Assembly (NCBI GenBank): GCA_039000515.1
Contig: JBCFYV010011164.1
Span: 32,975,021 to 33,039,020, forward strand
Reading direction: 5' to 3'
DNA length: 64,000 bases
Source: Timema cristinae
Lineage: Eukaryota; Arthropoda; Insecta; Phasmatodea; Timematidae
The position numbers were made by a program, and so were the translations under genes. This document shows, one piece after another, positions 57,446 through 64,000 of the stretch. Each line of letters begins with the position of its first letter. The stretch's first letter is position 1. The notes under the pieces are model-generated. The model did not search any database. It worked only from the letters and a program-made list of their open reading frames with translations, and was not told where the DNA came from.

Positions 57446-58494
57446 TCATTGGCTGTCCAGGAACGGAGATAAGCGTTGAAGTTTGGTGCTGCATGGTTTC
57501 TTAGCCTTAATGAGCTCTATTTCGGCGGTGAAGGTTCCAGCTTGGATAACTTGGCAGATGCGTTGAATGGCTTCATTGCGCTCTTGAGGGCTGAGGGGTC
57601 CTGTTTGGCGATCTTTCGATCTGTAGTGTTTAAGGAAGCGAAGTACAAAATACATTATTTTGACGAGTTTCGTCCACGACGAGTAATTGAGCAGTAATAT
57701 TTGAATCTAATCAGTAGACGGATTCGTAATGAGAACATTTAATGGTGAGGGTTTTACTTCAGGAAATGCCACTTCGGCCACAGGAGTGAAACGAGAAAGA
57801 GACCACTGTTCAGGTGGAAGAGAGAGCCACGGAGGACCAGACCACCCCAGGGAATTATCGTTGAGCTCTGAAAGGGATGAACCTCGAGAGGCACAGTCCA
57901 CAGGGTTGTGGAGAGAAGCGATATGCATCCAAGTGTGAGGAGGTAGCCATTCTTGGATTTGGGCGATACGATTGGCCACATACACTTTGAGCCGATATGG
58001 TGGTGTATAATTCCACGAGAGGACAATCATAGAATCTGACCAAGTAGTTTTTGAGTCAATTTTTCAATGTGGTGATAAGAGGTCAGTTCAATAGTACATA
58101 AGTTTGGCAAGTAAGTGAGTGGCGAAGAGTTCCAAGCAAGGTATGGACATTCTTTTGAGGGGAGATACACCTGGTTTGGCGATGAGAAGACTAACTGTCA
58201 CTTTGTTGTCAGGGTCAAAACATCTGAGGAGAGGCAACACCCATACCCTGCCTCACTGGCATCACAGAACCCATGGATTTGAATGATGGTAGCAGAAGCG
58301 AGATAGAAATAGCTTGGTATGCGAATGGCTTCTAACACGGGAATATTATTCAAAAATCTTTCCCAGTTTTTAGCAATGTCAGGAGGCAAGGGTTCATCCC
58401 ACTGTAGGCCTAATGTCCATAGCAGCTGGATGAAATACTTCGCCCAGAACACGACAGGAGTTAACCAACCGCAAGGGTCATAGATTTGAGTCAC
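57446..58494 (-). pseudogene. BEL/Pao post-RT, RNase H-like and pre-integrase region
   Basis: The 58198-58494 frame starts TQIYDPCGWLTPVVFWAKYF (the conserved segment just after the RT palm) and has HGFCDASEAGYGCCL (RNase H start). The 57707-58030 frame has KVYVANRIAQIQEWLP and HNPVDCASRG, then WSGPPWLS. The 57446-57655 frame has the region upstream of the integrase zinc-binding domain. Frames change between the pieces. The sequence jumps directly from protease to post-RT within about 20 bp, so the RT deletion is internal and sharp. Confidence 0.88.
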
Positions 58495-60191
58495 AATTGA
58501 AAGAACAATACGCTTTGTAGGCTAGGACAAAGGAAGCCATCTTCCTTTTAATGTCAGGTGAAAGGGCTGCACGAAGAATATATGAAGTTATCTTATCCAA
58601 TATTAATATGGGATGCTTTCGGGATATTATATTTCCATTAAAAGACGAAATATTCAGAAATGTTAGGCCTTTGGTATTTACTAGAGCTTGGGAAATACCA
58701 TTGATTGATCTTGAGGCGCGAGTGCGTTTAACCTGGAGTAATTGAGCACATTGTTCCGTGATGAAAGTACTTTGAGCAGCAGAATCCAATATTCCACGAA
58801 CAACAAGGGAGACACCATCAGCTGTTGAGAGATTAACAAGAGTTGTTGCTAAAAGCACGGTGTTATGTACGCGTGACAAACCAACAAACGGAGTATTTGT
58901 GGTTGATACGTTGGCTGATGCTTGTTGACGTGCAAATCTCTGGGTGTTGTAAGGTGAACGAGTAGAGTGACCTTGAGTGAGCGTAGACGTGTCTGGGTCC
59001 AAATGTAGTGAAGTGTGATGTCTTTTATTACATTTGTTACATGAAAGTGATGATTCATAACTGTTCAGTGTGTGAGAGTGACCAAGACAATTATAACATA
59101 TTTCATAAGCTTTTACAAAATTAAATCTTTCTTGAGGAGTTTTGACTTGGAAATCTGGACAGCGATAAATTGAATGAGTGTCAGCTTTACAACAAACACA
59201 ATCAGTGTGAGAGGTGGACAATAGCGTGATCTTGTGATTTTGATAGGACGTGGGTTTGATGCCACCTAGCATCCTTGACACTGAATAAGAAACTTCGGGT
59301 GTATGAGAAGTGTGCAGGTGCTTTTGGGTAGTATTCACATTGTTGGCTGACTCAAGGTGTGACGCTTCAAGATGTAAAAACTTAATCAATTCATCTACCG
59401 TCGGTAAATTTACATTTGTACCACGGCTGGTCTCGAACCTGTGTCAAGTGTCGCCTTCGAGTTTCCGCAACACCAATGAAAACAATAGAGGACCTTTGAG
59501 AGCTGTGCCTTGTTCAAGAACGTGGAGGGCTTGACTGTTTTCATCATAGCTACTGATCATGTTACGTAGGCTCTTGAGTGACCCACTAGTGACATGAGGC
59601 AAATCAATGATTTTATTTATGTGCAGTGAAGTTAAGTTTCTTATGTTGTGATAGCAACTACACAATAAATCGTAAGCTATCTGATAGTTCGGCTGGAAAG
59701 GGGGAGACTCTTAATTAAATTACGCTCTTCTGAGCTTAGAGTTGACATCAGATATGACACTTTAACAACAGGTGCTAAGCTTGAATTTTGTTGAATAGTC
59801 ATGTTGAACAAATTGTGATAACTCATCCACTGTGATGAATTGCCAGAGAAGGTCGGAAGTTCAATTTTTGGTAAGCGTATGGAGGGAGTTGGAACCACAG
59901 GCCCACTAGGCGCGGAGTGACTTGAATCGCCTAGTTGAAGTTCAAGAGTGGGAAGTAACATTGTTATACTACAACTTAAAAACGTATGTAATTTAATATT
60001 TCGTCTTGATTTTGAATTAAAGTATCTTCATTGTAATCTTCAATTTCTTCCGAAACAATCTTAGACAGATGATACTCGGAAAATACTTCACCGTTGTCCA
60101 CAATGGAATTTGCTTGCATTACAAACTCCCTAATCTTAACAAATCCTTTCTTTATAAGGTCGCATTTCCGAGTGAAAGTTACTAAACTCAT
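58478..60191 (-). pseudogene. BEL/Pao gag-protease region, broken
   Basis: The likely start is the ATG at 60191 (MSLVTFTRKCDL). The 59677-59961 frame has IRLPKIELPTFSGNSSQW, the DUF1759 gag motif. A frameshift near 59700 leads into FQPNYQIAYDLLCSC and the 59444-59665 frame. One TGA at about 59444 is followed in frame by HRFETSRGTNVNLP and the long 58478-59389 frame. That frame has C/H-rich knuckles (DCVCCKADTHSIYRC, then CYNCLGHSHTLN) and a protease with LDSAAQSTFI, where relatives have an LLDSGSQ-type motif. The codons after residue about 285 leave the family pattern where the reverse transcriptase should follow. The gap between the first frame (ending 59976) and the second also needs a frame change. 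Confidence 0.87.
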
Positions 60192-60454
60192 GTTGACCAA
60201 TATTAGTACAATAAACAAAAATACAATTGAACTAATTAAATGAGATACAATCAAAAACAAAATCAAGAGACCACCCAACAGGTTTGTGAGAGAGAAATAA
60301 AACAAAACTACGTGATTATGAACCTTATCAACATGGCAAGCGAAACTGAATCTAAAGTCCGGGACACAGAGGAGAGTTTACAAATATGGGTTTGTAATGA
60401 AATACAAACTAAAATGGTTAGGCTCGCGAGTAGGTAAGGTTGTGCTATTCGAGG

Positions 60455-60760
60455 ACACCCATTAATCACCATTTTTATGGATTCTGAGATGACAGGGGGA
60501 TGGGGTGATAGGAAGGGTTGTAGCACATGATGGTGGCAGAGGGAGGGAGGGGGTTGGGGAGAGGGATAGAGGAGCACCTGGGTGGAGTGGGAGACAAAAA
60601 ATATTTTTTTGGTGCGTGGTTCTGTGACTCATTAGCATAATTGTTGATGGAGGACTTGAGGGAGGGGGAGGGGGAGCGCAGAGGACACGACTGGGATGCG
60701 CGGAGGGCTAGGGATGGCTGAGAGGGGGAGGGCGGGGGAGACTAGCATACGGAGGACAGG
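60455..60760 (+). repeat. G/purine-rich tract
   Basis: Dense runs such as gagggagggagggggttggg (about 60539) and ggagggggagggggag-type sequence near 60660 give many GGG tracts and potential G-quadruplexes on the plus strand. The 89-codon minus frame here (60308-60577) is proline-rich because of this composition and is not a supported gene. Confidence 0.8.
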
Positions 60761-60769
60761 GTTTTCTCT

Positions 60770-60985
60770 CCCTCTCTCTCTGCAAATGTGGGTCGTCTCA
60801 CGGTCTCGATGTGTAGGTGTATTCTAGGTAGTAAAACGTATCATGGATTGGGATCCTGGGTAGTATGCTACCTTAGTACAGCAAAGTTAAGTCCCTCTAC
60901 ATAAAACTTCAATACCGCGGAGGTTTTTAGTTTCAAAAAACAGAATACCACTCTTGAGTAGACCCGACCTAGATGCGACCACCGG
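60770..60985. other. Unassigned spacer
   Basis: No recognisable feature between the purine tract and the satellite domain. Confidence 0.4.
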
Positions 60986-60989
60986 AGGG

Positions 60990-61330
60990 GATCTGAGTGG
61001 TCAGTCCTAGGTTGAATCCCTAGATCACAGGAAACAACCTAACGGAACAGGCTACTGATCTAGAAGTCCCGGGTTCATAGGAAACGAGCTAATGGAACAG
61101 GCTACTGATCTAGATGTCTCGGGTTCGGAACAGGCTACAGATCCCTAGGTCCCAGGTTGAATCCCTAGATCACAGGAAACAACCTAACGGAACAGGCAAC
61201 TGATCTAGAAGTCCCGGGTTCACAGGAAACGACCTAATGGAACAGGCTACTGATCTAGATGTCTCGGGTTCAACCTAATGGAACAGGCTACAGATCCATA
61301 GGTCCCAGGTTCAATCCCTAGATCATAGGA
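60990..61330. repeat. Composite tandem repeat, ~145-153-bp higher-order unit
   Basis: The landmark gttgaatccc/gttcaatccc recurs at about 61011, 61156 and 61309. Each large unit contains two or three diverged ~50-bp subunits with gaacaggctactgatctaga, then gtcccgggttcacaggaaac. The subunit cccaggttcaatccctagat looks like a tRNA T-arm with a B box. It abuts the 39-bp array. Confidence 0.85.
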
Positions 61331-61500
61331 TAACAGTATGAAGCCTGGACCAGATTGAAGACAAGCACTCTTACAATATGAAGTAGAATCAGATTGAAGA
61401 TAAGCACTCTTACAATATGAAGTGGGATCAGATTGGATACAAGCACTCTAACACTATGAAGTAGAATCAGATTGAAGATAAGCACTCTATCAATAAGAAG
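61331..61500. repeat. Minisatellite, 39-bp unit, about 4 copies
   Basis: The landmark gcactct occurs at about 61365, 61404, 61443 and 61482, exactly 39 bp apart. The unit is atgaagtagaatcagattga followed by agataagcactcttacaat. Half of it resembles the 20-bp unit that follows. Confidence 0.92.
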
Positions 61501-64000
61501 TACCAGTTTGAGACATGAAGATCCAGTTTGAGACATGAAGATCCAGATTGAGACATGAAGACCTAGTTTGAGATATGAAGATCCAGTTTGATACATGGAG
61601 AACCAGATTGAGATAAGGAGACTCAGATTGAGACATGAAGACCCAGATTGAGACATGAAGACCTAGTTTGAGACATGAAGATCCAGTTTGAGACATGAAG
61701 ATCCAGTTTAAGACATGGAGACCCACATTGAAACATGGGGAACAAGATTGAGACATGGAGACCCAGATTGAGACATGAAGACTTCCCATTGAGACATGGA
61801 GACCTAGTTTGAGACAAGAAGATCCAGATTGAGACATGAAGATCCAGTTTAAGACATGGAGACCCAGATTGAGACATGGAGGCCCAGATTGAGACATGAA
61901 GATCCAGATTGAGACATGGAAACTCAGATTGAGACATGAAGATCCAGATTGAGGCATGAAGACTCCCATTGAGACATGGAGACCTAGTTTGAGACAAGAA
62001 GATCCAGATTGAGACATGAAGATCCAGTTTAAGACATGGAGACCCAGATTGAGACATGAAGATCCAGTTTGATGCATGGAGAACCAGATTGAGACATGAA
62101 ACCATTGAGACGAACGATCAGTTTGAATGAAGACAGATTAACGAAACTTGAACATGAAGACTATTGAGACATGAAGATCCAGATTGAGACATGAAGACCA
62201 GATTGAGACATGAAGATCCAGTTGAGACATGAAGACCAGATTGAGACATGAAGATCCAGATTGAGACATGAAGATCCAGTTGAGACATGAAGATCCAGAT
62301 TGAGACATGGAAGACAGATTGAGACATGAAGACCTAGTTTGAGACATGAAGATCCAGTTTGATACATGGAGAACCAGATTGAGACATGAAGACCCAGGAT
62401 TGAGACATGAAGACCCAGATTGAGACATGGAGACCCGATTGAGACATGAAGATCCAGATTGAGGCATGAAGATCCATTGAGACATGGAGACCTAGTTGAG
62501 ACAGAAGATCCAGATTGAGACATGAAGATCCAGTTGGATACATGGAGAACCAGATTGAGACATGGAGCCTAGATTGAGACATGAAGACCCAGATTGAGAC
62601 ATGAAGACCCAGATTGAGACATGAAGATCCAGATTGAGCATGAAGACTAAGATTGAACATGAAGATCCCATTGAGACATGAAGATCCAGTTTGAGACATG
62701 GAAGATCCAGATTGAGACATGAAGACCAGTTTGAGACATGAGATCCAGTTGATACATGGAGAACCAGATTGAGACATGAAGACTCAGATTGAGACGATAA
62801 CGATCCAGTTTGAGACATGAAGACCAAGATTGAGACATGAAGATCCAGATTGAGACATGAAGATCCAGTTTGAACATGGAGAACCAGATTGAGACATGAG
62901 ACCCAGATTGAGACATGAACGATACAGAATTGTTAGACATGGAAGACCCGATTGAGACATGAAGATCCAGATTGAGCATGAAGACTCCATTGAGACATGG
63001 AGACCTAGATTTGAGACATGAAGACAGAGTTGAGACATGAGATCCAGTTTAGACATGGAGACCAGATTGAGACATGAGATCCAGTTGAACATGAGAACCA
63101 GATTGAGACATGAGAGAGACTAACTAAGATTGAGACATGAAGACTAAGATGAAACATGAAGACTCCCATTGAGACATGAAGATCCAGTTGAGACATGAAG
63201 ATCCAGATTGAGACATGAAGACCAGTTGAACATGAAACCAGATTGAGACATGAGACCAGATTGAGACATGAAGACCAGATTGAGACGAAGATCCAGATTG
63301 AGACATGAAGACTAAGATTGAACATGAAGACCATTGAGCATGAAGATCCAGTTTGATACATGGAGAACAGATTGAGACATGAAGACCAGATTGAGACATG
63401 AAGACCAGATTGAGACATGGAGACCCGATGAGACATGAAGATCAGATTGAGATGAAGACTCCATTGAGACATGGAGACCTAGTTTGAGACAAGAAGATCC
63501 AGATTGAGACATGAAGATCCAGTTGATACATGGAGAACCAATTGAGACATGGAGCCGATTGAGACATGAAGACCCAGATTAGACTGAACCATGAGACATG
63601 AAGATCGATTGAGCATGAATGACTAGATGAAACATGAAGATCCCATTGGCATAGATCCGTTTGAACATGAGACCAGATTGAGACATGAGACCAGTTTGAG
63701 ACATGAAGATCCAGTTGAACATGAATCCATGTTGAGACATGGAGAGACCATATTGAACATGAAGACAGATTGAACATGAAGATCCAGATTGAGCATGAAG
63801 ATCCAGTTTGATACATGGAGAACCAGATTGAGACATGGAGGCCCGATTGAGACATGAGACCCATTGAGACATGAAGATCAGATTGAAACATGAAGACTCC
63901 CATTGAGACATGAGACTAGTTTGAACAGAAGATCCAGATTGGAATGAAGATCCAGTTGATACAGGAGAACCAGATTGAGACATGGAGGCCCCGATTGAGT
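61497..64000. repeat. Minisatellite, 20-bp unit, >120 copies, runs off the window end
   Basis: The unit is agacatgaagatccagattg with variants (gaagacccagattg, ggagaacc, agaccta-gttt, gactccca-tt). From 61.5 to 62.1 kb units keep to 20 bp almost perfectly. After about 62.1 kb single-base losses become frequent and spacing slips to 17-21 bp. Three units make 60 bp, so 20-residue periodic minus-strand frames appear (with HVSIWIFMSQSG-type repeats). These are consequences of a stop-free repeat and are not annotated as genes. Confidence 0.97.

Larger units (their letters stand above)
56236..60210 (-). mobile_element. BEL/Pao LTR retrotransposon, defective, LTRs not found
   Basis: On the minus strand the order is gag (DUF1759-like), zinc knuckles, aspartic protease (DUF1758/A17-like), the post-RT/RNase H region, then integrase with its C-terminal domain: the BEL/Pao order. 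The reverse transcriptase core that should separate protease and RNase H is absent. The reading frame is also broken by several stops and frameshifts. It cannot be autonomous. Confidence 0.9.

Noticed and set aside
60308..60577. 89-codon proline-rich minus frame
   Set aside because: It is an effect of the purine-rich plus strand.
55000..61000. LTRs of the BEL/Pao element
   Set aside because: Comparing by eye the flanks below 56.2 kb and above 60.2 kb, I found no convincing direct repeat or paired TG...CA ends.
61318..63983. Many overlapping minus-strand open frames of 66-195 codons with HVSIWIF/CLNLGL-type repeats
   Set aside because: They follow directly from a 20-bp tandem repeat without stop codons; all three frames are open at once and indels switch between them. 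No start context or unique domain is present.
1..64000. CRISPR array, rRNA genes, bacterial operons, telomeric TTAGG arrays
   Set aside because: None seen. The tandem arrays lack the repeat-spacer pattern of CRISPR, and all composition and element types are those of an animal nuclear genome.

Overview
The window looks like nuclear DNA of an animal, most likely an arthropod and probably an insect. It is AT-rich and almost gene-free, and it is packed with transposon remnants of kinds common in insect genomes: a Jockey-type non-LTR element with a PRE/C2HC-like gag, a BEL/Pao LTR element, hAT and Tc1/mariner/IS630-type DNA elements, and two tRNA-derived SINE families. No bacterial operon, rRNA gene, CRISPR array or intact long host gene is visible. 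I cannot name the species from the sequence. Nearly all longer open frames are either broken transposon proteins or by-products of tandem repeats.

Layout. 1-1.7 kb holds unassigned DNA with a 50-bp minisatellite. 1.75-6.1 kb is a decayed Jockey-like LINE on the minus strand. 7.7-19 kb is AT-rich DNA peppered with copies of SINE family 1, one 5'-truncated copy of SINE family 2 nested inside an inverted-repeat element, a small Tc1/mariner-type MITE, and a possible host exon near 11.9 kb. 19-24 kb holds an unnamed dispersed repeat, a long foldback element and two hAT-like elements about 30 bp apart, the second with a perfect 8-bp target duplication. 25-29 kb has (TA)n runs, a 64-bp minisatellite, a plausible promoter with a short first coding exon (minus strand) and an LTR-like block. 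30.5-31.3 kb is a head-to-tail array of three SINEs. 32.3-33 kb is a ~33-bp minisatellite. 36.7-38.6 kb is a cluster of three well-bounded elements: a SINE2 with a 12-bp target duplication, a hAT-type element with an 8-bp duplication, and an IS630/mariner remnant encoding a broken transposase. 39-55 kb is AT-rich with degraded SINEs and dispersed repeats, plus a terminal-inverted-repeat element at 53.3 kb. 56.2-60.2 kb is a BEL/Pao retrotransposon on the minus strand that has lost its reverse transcriptase core. 61-64 kb is a tandem-repeat domain that changes from ~145-bp units to 39-bp and then 20-bp units and runs off the window end.

How the parts relate. The two SINE families have different tRNA-like heads but the same 3' tail ending in (TAA)n, which suggests mobilisation by one LINE partner not seen here. 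The DNA elements are mostly internally deleted, non-autonomous derivatives. Host coding capacity is limited to three weak exon candidates (near 11.85, 27.59 and 51.97 kb). The window therefore looks like intronic or intergenic repeat-rich DNA bordering a satellite domain. I found no convincing new multi-gene system. The best leads are the shared SINE tail, the datable nested insertions, the cysteine-rich exon candidate and the satellite transition.
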